DNA of 64,000 bases from Methylocystis heyeri (GTDB lineage Bacteria > Pseudomonadota > Alphaproteobacteria > Rhizobiales > Beijerinckiaceae), in NCBI RefSeq assembly GCF_004802635.2, contig NZ_CP046052.1, positions 3,100,001 through 3,164,000 on the forward strand, written 5' to 3'. The first letter of the stretch is position 1. The number at the start of each line of letters is the position of its first letter. The position numbers and the translations under genes are program-made. This document shows positions 25,231 through 32,694 of this stretch, piece by piece. The notes beneath the pieces are model-generated. The model did no database searches, was not told where the DNA came from, and saw only the letters and a list, made by a program, of their open reading frames with translations.

Positions 25231-26049
25231 ATGGAGACGGATTTCCGTGAGGTTTCGCCGGTTTCGACCGCGACAGGCTGGATCGGCGGCAAGCGCCAGC
25301 TCGCAAAGCGGCTCTGCCCGTTGATCGAGGCCGAGCCGCACAGGGTCTATGCCGAGCCCTTCGTGGGCATGGGCGGGGTGTTCTTCCGCCGGCGGCGCGC
25401 GGCGCGGGTCGAGGCGATCAACGACCGCGACCGCGACGTCGCGACCTTTTTCCGCATCCTGCAAAGGCACTATCAGGCCTTCATGGACATGCTCAAATGG
25501 CAGTTGACGAGTAGGTCGGAGTTCGAGCGGCTCGCCGGGACCGATCCGGAGCGACTCACCGACCTGGAGCGCGCAGCCCGATTCCTCTACCTCCAGAAAC
25601 TCTCGTTCGGGGCCAAGGTGGCGGGGCGGACCTTTGGGATAGACACCCACGGGCCGGCGCGGTTCGACACCACGAAGCTGGGGCCGATCCTGGAGTCCGT
25701 GCATGAGCGGCTGGCGGGGGTCACGATCGAGTGCCTGGACTGGCGCGATTTCCTCGCCCGCTGGGACCGGCCGGAGACCCTGTTCTATGTCGATCCGCCC
25801 TACTACGGGACGGAGGGCTATTACCGGGCGCCGTTCCCGCGGGCCGATCACGAGGCCTTGGCGGGGCTTTTAAGGGGCCTTAAAGGCCGCTTCATCCTGA
25901 CCATGAACGACTGCCCAGCGACGCGGGAGATATACGGCGGCCTGGGCCGACTCGAGTCGGCCGAGCTGACCTACTGCGCCGGGGGCGGCGGGAAGGCCAA
26001 AGGGGCGCGGGAGATCATCGTGACCAGCTGCGGGGGCGCCCCCATTTGA
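25231..26049 (+). CDS. DNA adenine methylase, D12 class (Dam-like), phage-borne
   Basis: A 272-residue N6-adenine methyltransferase. The SAM-binding motif appears as AEPFVGMGGVFF near residue 41 and the catalytic motif as FYVDPPYYG near residue 188. The N-terminal GWIGGKRQLAKRL is typical of the D12 family. It is the last gene before the phage right end, the place where Mu carries the mom modification gene. It probably protects phage DNA from restriction or marks it. The sequence shows no clear Shine-Dalgarno site before ATG 25231. Confidence 0.88.
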   Translation: METDFREVSPVSTATGWIGGKRQLAKRLCPLIEAEPHRVYAEPFVGMGGVFFRRRRAARVEAINDRDRDVATFFRILQRHYQAFMDMLKWQLTSRSEFERLAGTDPERLTDLERAARFLYLQKLSFGAKVAGRTFGIDTHGPARFDTTKLGPILESVHERLAGVTIECLDWRDFLARWDRPETLFYVDPPYYGTEGYYRAPFPRADHEALAGLLRGLKGRFILTMNDCPATREIYGGLGRLESAELTYCAGGGGKAKGAREIIVTSCGGAPI

Positions 26050-26088
26050 TCCTGCGCGCGACCTCATTTGATTTTGCGCGCTACAACA
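26043..26088. repeat. Probable right end of the transposable phage with paired transposase sites
   Basis: CATTTGATCCTGCGCGC (26043-26059) and CATTTGATTTTGCGCGC (26065-26081) are direct repeats 22 bases apart, 15 of 17 identical. The first overlaps the methylase stop. Paired sites two helical turns apart fit a MuA-like transposase end. The phage boundary is probably a CA dinucleotide just after, near 26084-26088. The left end is not in the window, so the target duplication cannot be checked. Confidence 0.5.
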
Positions 26089-26125
26089 CGAGCGCAGAAA
26101 GAAAGCTGCGACGCAAGACAACTTC

Positions 26126-26155
26126 TTGACACCCGTCGGTGAGGCCCTCTATAGG
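26126..26155 (+). promoter_or_regulatory. Sigma70-type promoter of tRNA-Met
   Basis: TTGACA (26126-26131), an 18-base spacer and TATAGG (26150-26155) lie 15 bases before the tRNA. This is a good housekeeping promoter, positioned right after the phage end, so the insertion has left it intact. Confidence 0.65.
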
Positions 26156-26169
26156 TGTGGCCGCTTTCG

Positions 26170-26246
26170 GGCGGAGTAGCTCAGTCGGCTAGAGCAGAGG
26201 AATCATAATCCTTGTGTCGGGGGTTCGAATCCCTCCTCCGCTACCA
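26170..26246 (+). tRNA. tRNA-Met (CAT), elongator
   Basis: A 77-nt cloverleaf with encoded CCA. The acceptor stem GGCGGAG/CTCCGCT has a G1-T72 wobble, the anticodon loop is ATCATAA with CAT at 26204-26206, and the T arm is GGGGG/CCCTC. It closely resembles alphaproteobacterial elongator tRNA-Met. It is a host gene just outside the prophage. Confidence 0.93.
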
Positions 26247-26386
26247 CCTGCCCCCAATGGTTTTCCTGGCGTTTTCCGCTGGCGCGCCCAAACCGGGCAA
26301 TCCGAGGATTGTCGCCAGTCGCCCCACGATCTTGAGTTACGGCTCCTGTCCGGCCAGCGCAGGATGCACAAGACGCGCTTCACCAG

Positions 26387-27079
26387 ATGGCCGACCAAGG
26401 GACCGACGTGGAGCGCCTTCCCATCGTCTATTTTTCCGACGTGCTCTGCGTCTGGGCCTTTTTCGCCGAATTGCGCCTTGCGGCCGTTCAACGCAATTTC
26501 GGCGAACACGTCCGGTTGGACATGCGATTCTGCTCGATCTTCGGCGATACGCGACAGAAGATCGCCGCGGCCTGGAGCGCCAAGGGCGGCTATGAAGGCT
26601 TCGCCGATCACCTGCAACATGCGGCGCAGCAATTCCCCGAGATCAAGCTCCATCCCGATCTCTGGCGCAGCGTGCGGCCGGCGTCGTCTCTATCGCCCCA
26701 TCTTTATCTCAAGGCCGTTCAACTGAGCGAGGCGGAGGCAGGCGCGCCGGGCGCGTTCGAGCGCGCCCTGCGCATGATGCGCGAAGCTTTCTTCCTCGAA
26801 GGCCTCGACATTGCGCGGCAGGACGTTCAGAGAGAGGTCGGCCGCAGGTCCGGCGTCGACAATGATCTCGTGCTGAAATTCATCGAAGACGGCCGCGCCC
26901 ACGCCTCCCTGGATACAGACTATAAAGAGGCCGAGAACCTGGGGGTGAAGGGCAGCCCGACCATGATCTTGAACCAGGGCCGCCAGAAGCTCTACGGCAA
27001 TGTCGGCTATCGGATCATCGAGGCCAATATCCAGGAATTGCTGCGCGAGCCGAACGCCGATCAGGCCAGCTGGTGCTGA
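26387..27079 (+). CDS. DsbA-family (FrnE/HCCA isomerase-like) thioredoxin-fold protein
   Basis: A 230-residue cytosolic protein of the DsbA/2-hydroxychromene-2-carboxylate isomerase group. The redox motif near the N-terminus reads CVWA (Cys21), so the usual second cysteine of CxxC is missing. The C-terminal part has the family cis-proline site in NLGVKGSPTMILNQGRQKLYG. Loss of the resolving cysteine points to an isomerase, glutathione-transferase-like or chaperone role rather than disulphide oxidation. GTG 26408 is an alternative start. It stands alone after the tRNA. Confidence 0.78.
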   Translation: MADQGTDVERLPIVYFSDVLCVWAFFAELRLAAVQRNFGEHVRLDMRFCSIFGDTRQKIAAAWSAKGGYEGFADHLQHAAQQFPEIKLHPDLWRSVRPASSLSPHLYLKAVQLSEAEAGAPGAFERALRMMREAFFLEGLDIARQDVQREVGRRSGVDNDLVLKFIEDGRAHASLDTDYKEAENLGVKGSPTMILNQGRQKLYGNVGYRIIEANIQELLREPNADQASWC

Positions 27080-27104
27080 ACCCGCAAGCCTGCCGATAGA
27101 CGGT

Positions 27105-27590
27105 TCAGGCGCCCCCGGCGTAGGCCCGCTCGAGCGTCGCGACGTCGATCTTGCCCATCTGCAGCATGGCTTCCATCGCGCGGCCGGCGCCGGCCCGGTC
27201 GGCGCCGGCGAGCAGTTCCGGCAGGCGCCTGGGAACGATCTGCCACGACAGGCCGTAGCGATCCTCGAGCCAGCCGCATCGGCTGTAGGACCCGCCCGCG
27301 CCGAGCCTCTCCCAAAAATAATCGATCTCCGCCTGATCGTCGCAATCGATCGAAAGCGAAATCGCCCCGGTGAATTTGAAGATGGGGCCGCCGTTCAGCG
27401 CCAGATATTGAGCGCCGGCGAGTTCGAACGTCACCATGAGCGCGGAGCCGGCTTTCCCCGGTCCCGCGTCGCCGCAACGGGCCACGTCGACGATGCGCGA
27501 ACCGGGGATGAGGGAGACATAGAAACCAGCCGCCTCCTCGGCCTCCGTATCGAACCACAGGCAGGGGCGAACCTTTTGTGTGGATGTCAT
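27105..27590 (-). CDS. VOC-family protein, PhnB-like
   Basis: A 161-residue protein of the vicinal oxygen chelate superfamily in its PhnB/3-demethylubiquinone-like form. It has paired beta-alpha-beta-beta-beta units with KVRPCLWFDTEAEEAAGFY, QYLALNGGPIFKF and, near the C-terminus, DRYGLSWQIVP. Such proteins bind small ligands or metals; the exact function is unknown. It is the last gene of the ArsR-led minus-strand operon. ATG 27590 was chosen by family start. Confidence 0.82.
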   Translation of the reverse strand: MTSTQKVRPCLWFDTEAEEAAGFYVSLIPGSRIVDVARCGDAGPGKAGSALMVTFELAGAQYLALNGGPIFKFTGAISLSIDCDDQAEIDYFWERLGAGGSYSRCGWLEDRYGLSWQIVPRRLPELLAGADRAGAGRAMEAMLQMGKIDVATLERAYAGGA

Positions 27591-27610
27591 TGGCCTATGT
27601 CCTTTTTCAA

Positions 27611-28138
27611 TCAGGCTTCGGCCCTGGCTTTGAGGTCTGCGAGGCCGGATTCGAAAGCGCTGCCGACCATTTTTTCGGTATCGACGAAGACCGCGAACAA
27701 CTTTCCCAAAAAAGGCTGTTCGCCGGTCATCTCCCAGGTGACGTCGGCGCCGCCGTCCCTGGGAGAGATCGTGAATTCGACCCGATTCCGACATTTCATC
27801 GGGCGGTCCATGCGCAGCGCCATCACCACTTTCAAAGGCGGCGCGCTTTCGACGATCTCCGCTCGACCCGCGCCTACTCGATTGTCCCCCGCAAAATCAT
27901 TGGCCGCGCCGACGCCGCTCGGCGGGCCGCTGTAGGTGAGGCTGATGGCGGGATCGGATTTTACGAATGGGTTCCACTCGTTCATGGCGCGCGGATTGTC
28001 GATCAGCGGGAAAATTCTTTCCGGCGGCGCCGAGACGTGGATTGAACGCGAGAAGCGACATGAACCCGGCTTCGCCGAAACATAGATCACGAACGCGCCG
28101 AGGAGAGCGATCAAACAAGACAACAATATGAGAGTCAT
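27611..28138 (-). CDS. Membrane-anchored SRPBCC (START-like) protein
   Basis: A 175-residue protein with one N-terminal membrane helix (LILLSCLIALLGAFVIYV) followed by a polyketide-cyclase/START-like domain (SIHVSAPPERIFPLIDNPRAMNEWNPF, key residues P, F, I, W, P; about residues 31-57). These domains hold hydrophobic ligands in a deep cavity. It lies in the ArsR operon, 17 bases after the preceding gene. Confidence 0.78.
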   Translation of the reverse strand: MTLILLSCLIALLGAFVIYVSAKPGSCRFSRSIHVSAPPERIFPLIDNPRAMNEWNPFVKSDPAISLTYSGPPSGVGAANDFAGDNRVGAGRAEIVESAPPLKVVMALRMDRPMKCRNRVEFTISPRDGGADVTWEMTGEQPFLGKLFAVFVDTEKMVGSAFESGLADLKARAEA

Positions 28139-28155
28139 AAATCAAACTCCTATTC

Positions 28156-28560
28156 TTAAGATCTTTCGACATGACGGGAGAAATTGTCGAGAATCGCCTG
28201 CCAGCCGCCGCGCTGCTGCTCGATCGAATGCGACGCCTCCGCGTCGAATGTCACCCGCACAATGACGCCGCCTGGGGCGTCGGTGAATTCGACCCGGGCC
28301 ATTCGATCGCCGAAGCGGTATTCGATGAGCCTCGGCGCAACGATTTTGGTATAGACCCCGGCGAAATCGAAACCCATCCCGCCGTCCTTGGCCTCCATGC
28401 GGGAGGAAAACGTCCCTCCCTCACGCAGATCCACGGTCGCAGCCGTCGTATGCCAATCGTCCGACGCGGCGTTCCATTGTTTGATGTCGTCGGGGGTGGT
28501 GTAAGCGCGCCAGACCCGATCGATCGGCGCCGCGACCGTTGCTTCGACCGTGATTTTCAT
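28156..28560 (-). CDS. SRPBCC/AHSA1-family protein
   Basis: A 134-residue single-domain START-like protein. The opening MKITVEATVAAPIDRVWRAY and the following WNAASDDWHTTAATVDLREG are typical of the AHSA1/YndB type that binds lipid-like ligands. It is part of the ArsR-led operon with two other SRPBCC proteins. Confidence 0.82.
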   Translation of the reverse strand: MKITVEATVAAPIDRVWRAYTTPDDIKQWNAASDDWHTTAATVDLREGGTFSSRMEAKDGGMGFDFAGVYTKIVAPRLIEYRFGDRMARVEFTDAPGGVIVRVTFDAEASHSIEQQRGGWQAILDNFSRHVERS

Positions 28561-28595
28561 CGCATTGGCTTCCTGCTTCGGCGATCAAAAAGCGA

Positions 28596-28961
28596 TCAGG
28601 CTCCCGGTATCGGCAGCACGGGCATCACCTCGATTGATTCCCCCGGAAAATGCGTGAAGTGCGGATGATTTTCGAAGAGCTTCGCAGCGGCTTCGTGCGA
28701 ATCGGCGTTGACGACGGTGAAGGCGCACATTGCGTTGACGACGTCCTCGATTCCATTCGGGGAGATTTTCTTCGTTTTGCCGAGCGGACCGCCCATGGCG
28801 ACAATGGCGGACTGATGTTTCTCGACCCATGATTTCCAGGCGGCCATGCCCTCCTCCCCCTTTTTTTGTCTTTCAGCTTCGGAGAGAGCGTTCCATGCCT
28901 CCATTTTGGGGTTGGTCTTGCCGCCGAGGAAAATAGCGAGATAGGCGTTGTTCGCAGTCAT
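28596..28961 (-). CDS. YCII-related protein (DGPF-like)
   Basis: A 121-residue protein with a ferredoxin-like YCII fold: the start NNAYLAIFLGG, the segment WVEKHQSAIVAMGGPLGKTK, and an end with AAAKLFENHPHFTHFPGESIEVMPV carrying the conserved His residues (about residues 89-113). Such proteins often appear beside AHSA1 and ArsR genes. The biochemical role is unknown. Confidence 0.8.
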   Translation of the reverse strand: MTANNAYLAIFLGGKTNPKMEAWNALSEAERQKKGEEGMAAWKSWVEKHQSAIVAMGGPLGKTKKISPNGIEDVVNAMCAFTVVNADSHEAAAKLFENHPHFTHFPGESIEVMPVLPIPGA

Positions 28962-28987
28962 GACGTCTCCTTTGGTTTACGGGGCGA

Positions 28988-29890
28988 TCAGTAGTTTTTC
29001 GGGGCGAGCTCGCCCGCGAGCCGGGCGAGATTTTCGAAGGCGCCTGTCCAGCCCTCCCGATGCGAACAAGCGGAGGTTTCGGTGGCGAGGCCCGCATGGA
29101 CGAAGATCATTCGGGTCTTGCCGCCGATTTCGTCGAGAACGACGGTGATCCTCGTATCGGCCGCCGGTTCGAGATGGTTTCTTTCCCATCCATGGCTGAA
29201 GACCAGACGCGAGGGTTTTTCTATTTCGAGATATTCGCCGCAATGAACGAAGTCCTCGCCTTCCGGCGAGCGCATTCCCGAGCGCCATCGTCCGCCGATG
29301 CGCAAATCATTTTCGGCGAATGTCACATTGAAATTCGCCGGGCACATCCAGCGCATCAGATGGTCGGATTCGGTCCAGGCCTTCCAGACGAGAATGCGCG
29401 GGGCGTCGAAAGTCCGGCGCATCACGAGCGTATGGCCATGGCCTTCTTCGCCCGTCGCGCGCGCGAGACCTTCCAATATGCTTTCCCATCCGGCGTTCGC
29501 GCTGATGTCGAGCGCTCCCCATTCAGGCGGCGGCGCGTGCGTGAGCGTGAGAAGACTTCCGTCGCCATCTGGTTTGATCTCCACCGCGACGATGCCGAAC
29601 GGGCCCGCCTTGTCTGTTCCGAATGTGAAAACAATGCGCTTAGGGCGGAGGATTTCGCGGTATTCGCCAAAATGCGTTGCGACGATTTCGCCGCGCCGCT
29701 CGTGAATTGCAAAGCCGCCGCCGACCCGCGCATCGATTTCCATCTCTTCCGAAACTCCGCCGGGAGTTGCGAACAGCCATTTTCCCAGCGCCTTTGGCTC
29801 GAACCAGGCGTCGAAGACGAGTTCCGGCGGCGCGGCGAAGCGACGAAAAACGATGAGCGGCGGAGAGGCGGGATCAGTTGCGAGGCTCAT
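28988..29890 (-). CDS. Tandem SRPBCC/AHSA1 protein (two START-like domains)
   Basis: A 300-residue protein made of two AHSA1-type domains. The first begins PLIVFRRFAAPPELVFDAWF (residues ~12-31); the second begins TLVMRRTFDAPRILVWKAW (residues ~153-171). Each has the W-x-x-P/G and GG-x-F/W patterns of the family. Single-domain relatives are common; tandem fusions are less so. It overlaps the ArsR gene by 17 bases, so it is co-regulated with it. Confidence 0.84.
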   Translation of the reverse strand: MSLATDPASPPLIVFRRFAAPPELVFDAWFEPKALGKWLFATPGGVSEEMEIDARVGGGFAIHERRGEIVATHFGEYREILRPKRIVFTFGTDKAGPFGIVAVEIKPDGDGSLLTLTHAPPPEWGALDISANAGWESILEGLARATGEEGHGHTLVMRRTFDAPRILVWKAWTESDHLMRWMCPANFNVTFAENDLRIGGRWRSGMRSPEGEDFVHCGEYLEIEKPSRLVFSHGWERNHLEPAADTRITVVLDEIGGKTRMIFVHAGLATETSACSHREGWTGAFENLARLAGELAPKNY

Positions 29891-30218
29891 CGGGATTCCC
29901 TTTTTGCAATTCTTTCAAATAGGCGTCGAGGCGATCGAAGTTCTGATCCCAGAATTGGCGATAGCCTTCGAGCCAGCCGGCCAGGTCGCGCAGCGGCGCG
30001 GCCTCCAGCCGGCAGGGGCGGGACTGCGCCACGCGGCCCCGGCTGATCAGCCCCGCCTGCTCGAGCACCTTGAGATGCTTGGATATCGCCGGCTGGCTGA
30101 TGGAAAACGGCGCCGAAAGTTCGTTGACGGACGCGTCGCCTCGGGCCAGCCGGGCGAGGATGGCGCGCCGGGTCGGGTCCGCCAGGGCGGAAAGAGTGGC
30201 GCTCAGTGGATCGAGCAT
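29874..30218 (-). CDS. ArsR-family winged-helix repressor
   Basis: A 114-residue transcription factor with the helix-turn-helix of the ArsR type (LADPTRRAILARLARG, then SQPAISKHLKVLEQAGLISR). No metal-binding ELCVCDL motif is present. It therefore belongs to the SdpR-like/non-metal group often found with AHSA1 genes. It is the first gene of the six-gene minus-strand operon and probably represses it by binding the AT-rich repeats just upstream (30232-30251). Confidence 0.88.
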   Translation of the reverse strand: MLDPLSATLSALADPTRRAILARLARGDASVNELSAPFSISQPAISKHLKVLEQAGLISRGRVAQSRPCRLEAAPLRDLAGWLEGYRQFWDQNFDRLDAYLKELQKGNPDEPRN

Positions 30219-30231
30219 TATTTCCTGTTTA

Positions 30232-30251
30232 GTTATATAACCTATTAGTTA
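30232..30251 (-). promoter_or_regulatory. Probable operator/promoter of the ArsR operon
   Basis: GTTATATAAC (30232-30241) is a perfect palindrome. TAAC/GTTA (30238-30241 and 30248-30251) form a second dyad around CTATTA. This AT-rich patch starts 13 bases before the ArsR start, where autorepressor sites of this family usually lie. Confidence 0.5.
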
Positions 30252-30473
30252 TTTATAGGATGGGTTCATTCGCGTCAAGCCTTCCTCATTCAGCCCCGCA
30301 CCGCTCGGGTTTCTTAAAATTGACAGGCTTTCTTCGTTAAATTGTGTTCGAGTCCTAAAATCCTGCCGGTTTCTCGCTTGCGCGATTTAAACCCGGCGGA
30401 AAGCGCGCTACGTAATCCAACGTGGATTTCAGGACGGATCGCGCCCAGGACACTCTCGAAGCGGGACAAAAAA

Positions 30474-30977
30474 GTGATCGTGAAACCAATTTCGTCCCTT
30501 GCTCGTCTCGCGCGGTCGCAGGCCCCGGCGATGGCTGTGCTCCTTATGGCGGTGTGCCTTCCGACCGCCGCGCCGGCCGGAATCAAGATCGAGGGCGACG
30601 CCAGCGCCGTGAAGGTCGAGGCCAGCGACGCGCCGCTCAGTGAATTGCTCGAGGCCTTGAAGAAATCCTTCGGCCTGGAGTTTCGTTCCTCCGCGCCGCT
30701 CAACATGCCGATCAACGGATCATTTTCGGGATCGCTGCAGGAAGTCGTCACCTCGGTGCTGTTCCTCAAGGACTTCAACTTCGTCTACGCCGCCTCCAAG
30801 ACCGGTCCCGTGGTCGATATCTTCAATCCTTCCGGGGAGGGCGCGGATTCGCCGGGCGTGCCCCGCAATACGCCCATGGCGACGGCGGCGCTTCCTCCTC
30901 CCAACGGCGGCGCACGCCCGCTCCCGCCCGGAGGCCCGCATCTCGCCGGCCGCGGTCCGGGAAAACGCGAGGATTAG
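30474..30977 (+). CDS. Exported protein with STN (secretin/TonB N-terminal) domain
   Basis: A ~167-residue protein starting at GTG 30474 (GTG 30480 is equally possible). A signal peptide with the hydrophobic core PAMAVLLMAVCLPTAAPAG is followed by an STN-like domain: VKVEASDAPLSELLEALKKS, LNMPINGSFSGSLQEVVTSV and LKDFNFVYAASKTGPVVDIF (about residues 45-120). The tail is Pro/Gly-rich and ends in a basic patch. STN domains contact outer-membrane secretins or receptors. No secretin gene is nearby, so the partner is unknown. Confidence 0.65.
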   Translation: MIVKPISSLARLARSQAPAMAVLLMAVCLPTAAPAGIKIEGDASAVKVEASDAPLSELLEALKKSFGLEFRSSAPLNMPINGSFSGSLQEVVTSVLFLKDFNFVYAASKTGPVVDIFNPSGEGADSPGVPRNTPMATAALPPPNGGARPLPPGGPHLAGRGPGKRED

Positions 30978-31044
30978 TCAAAACTTCTTCCCCCTTGCCC
31001 GCAGAGGCGATGCGGGCTAGGCCGTAAGCGTCGGGAGGGGGAGC

Positions 31045-31836
31045 ATGACGCGGGCTCAGAGCTATCGCAGCATCGGCGTCGCCGAGGCGCGCGTGATCAT
31101 CGGGCGGGGCGATGCGCTCGTGCTCGACATCCGAGACGCCGATTCGTTTCGGCGCGGGCATATCGATGGCGCCGAGCATGCCGGCGCCGAGGACATCGCC
31201 CGATATCTCTCCGTTACGCCGAAGGACAGGCCGATCCTCGTCTGCTGCTACAGCGGCGAGTCGAGCCGGGCCTGCGCCAGGACCTTCGCCGACAGCGGGT
31301 TTTCCAACCTATTCAGCCTCGAGGGCGGCTATGCGGCCTGGGAGGCCGCGCTGCGGCCCGCGCCGCCGGCGCCCTTTGCGCCGAGCGAGAGGCTCCGCGC
31401 CTTTCTCGCCGAGCACGGATTTGACGCCGGCGACGTCAACGCCCCCGACAAAAGCCGGGCGACGCCGCTGATGTTGGCGGCGAGGCTGGCGCCGCCTGAG
31501 CTGGTGAGCGAGCTTCTTCAAGCCGGCGCGGATATTTGCGCCGTGAACGCCGACGGCAATCAGGCGCTCTGGCTCGCCTGCGTCGGCGAAGCGGTGGAAA
31601 ACATCCGCCTTCTGGCCGAGGCGGGGATCGAGGTCCAGCATGTCAACTTCAGCGGCGCGACGCCCTTGATGTTCGCCGCGTCCTCCGGCCGCGCCAGGGC
31701 CGTCGCCGCGCTTCTTGCGGTCGGCGCCGATCCGACCCTTGAAACCGATCTCGGCTTGAGTGCGCTGGACATGGCCTCGACCAGAGAATGCCTCGACCTG
31801 ATGCGCGCAGCCGCCCGCAGAAACAAGGCGAACTGA
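31045..31836 (+). CDS. Rhodanese-ankyrin repeat fusion protein
   Basis: A 263-residue cytosolic protein. Residues ~1-105 form a rhodanese domain with the active-site loop CCYSGES (second Cys catalytic) and the end GGYAAWE. Residues ~110-260 hold ankyrin repeats (ATPLMLAARLAPPELVSELL, GNQALWLACVGEAVENIRLL, GATPLMFAASSGRARAVAAL). It probably transfers or carries sulfane sulfur to a partner bound by the ankyrin part. GGGAGGGGGAG is a strong ribosome binding site. Confidence 0.85.
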   Translation: MTRAQSYRSIGVAEARVIIGRGDALVLDIRDADSFRRGHIDGAEHAGAEDIARYLSVTPKDRPILVCCYSGESSRACARTFADSGFSNLFSLEGGYAAWEAALRPAPPAPFAPSERLRAFLAEHGFDAGDVNAPDKSRATPLMLAARLAPPELVSELLQAGADICAVNADGNQALWLACVGEAVENIRLLAEAGIEVQHVNFSGATPLMFAASSGRARAVAALLAVGADPTLETDLGLSALDMASTRECLDLMRAAARRNKAN

Positions 31837-31957
31837 GCTCCGGGGCCTCCGCCTCTCCGACAGGAGCGAGAGCGACGCTAGACGTGCCCGGGCTCCGTCA
31901 GCCCCGAAACAGACGCGGGTCGGCCGGGTTCGCCGGGCGGGCGCAAAGGAAGGCCCC

Positions 31958-32467
31958 ATGCCGCAGCGCTTCATCACCGTAGGCGACAAGATGCAGCGGT
32001 TTTATCGCTACGCCTTGTCGGCGCCGGCGGGCCGGGACTTCGATCCGCAGTTCCTGCCCGAGCTGACGCCGGCGCAGATGCTGGAGCTCGGCGTGTTCTG
32101 CGGCAAATATCTGACCGACTGCCGGGATGAGTTTCCCGCGAGCTGGTTCGAGCGGGCGCGGCTCTCGTTCTCGGGGCGCGACTGCTCCCTGAACTATTTC
32201 GGCGTCGACGCCAGCCAGCCCTTGTCGGAATGGCGCAGGAAGGGCTGGATTCATCCCGACGATCCGCGCGGCTGGTTCCAATGGTATTGCCGCTACTACA
32301 TGGGCCGGCGCATGCCGCAGGAGGATGCGCGCCAGATCGGGCGATGGAAGGCGATGAAACGCCATGTCTCCCAGATCAGGAAAAATTGCGCGCCGGGAGA
32401 TCTGACGTGCCGCCGGCGCCAGCGCCAGGCGCTGCTGCACTGGGCCTACGACAGCCGCAAGATCTGA
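31958..32467 (+). CDS. Conserved hypothetical protein
   Basis: A 169-residue soluble protein, rich in Trp, Tyr and Arg: LSEWRRKGWIHPDDPRGWFQ, YCRYYMGRRMPQEDARQIGR and, at the end, CRRRQRQALLHWAYDSRKI. It has the look of the widespread small proteins that bind nucleic acids, but I recognise no named family. A good AAGGAAGG site precedes ATG 31958. It is followed by a cluster of hairpins. Confidence 0.65.
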   Translation: MPQRFITVGDKMQRFYRYALSAPAGRDFDPQFLPELTPAQMLELGVFCGKYLTDCRDEFPASWFERARLSFSGRDCSLNYFGVDASQPLSEWRRKGWIHPDDPRGWFQWYCRYYMGRRMPQEDARQIGRWKAMKRHVSQIRKNCAPGDLTCRRRQRQALLHWAYDSRKI

Positions 32468-32575
32468 GGTGAAAGCCGCTCGGCTTCGCTTCCTCCTCTC
32501 GAGGAGCGTAAGCTCCGCGGCGATCCAGGAGCACTGGCGCGGTCCGGGATCGCTTCTTGGTTCCCGCAGGTCATA

Positions 32576-32689
32576 CGAAATCCGCTCGATTGGAGCGGCA
32601 TTTCGCTTTCGTTCGCCGCAAAAATCGATGCCGATCAGCGATTTTTGCGGCAGTTGCTTCCGCGAGATCGCAAAGCGATCTCGCGGAAG
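32576..32689. repeat. Three consecutive perfect hairpins between convergent genes
   Basis: Hairpin A is CGAAATCCGCTC with GAGCGG-C-ATTTCG (32576-32605, one bulge). Hairpin B is GCCGCAAAAATCG with CGATTTTTGCGGC (32615-32627 and 32639-32651). Hairpin C is CTTCCGCGAGATCG with CGATCTCGCGGAAG (32657-32670 and 32676-32689). They fill the gap between two convergent genes and may serve as a bidirectional terminator or be a repeat element. Confidence 0.5.
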
Positions 32690-32694
32690 CCGTA

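Noticed and set aside
1-26088. Lysis genes, integrase or transposase of the prophage
   Set aside because: None was found in this part; they probably lie left of the window, so I do not call the phage defective.
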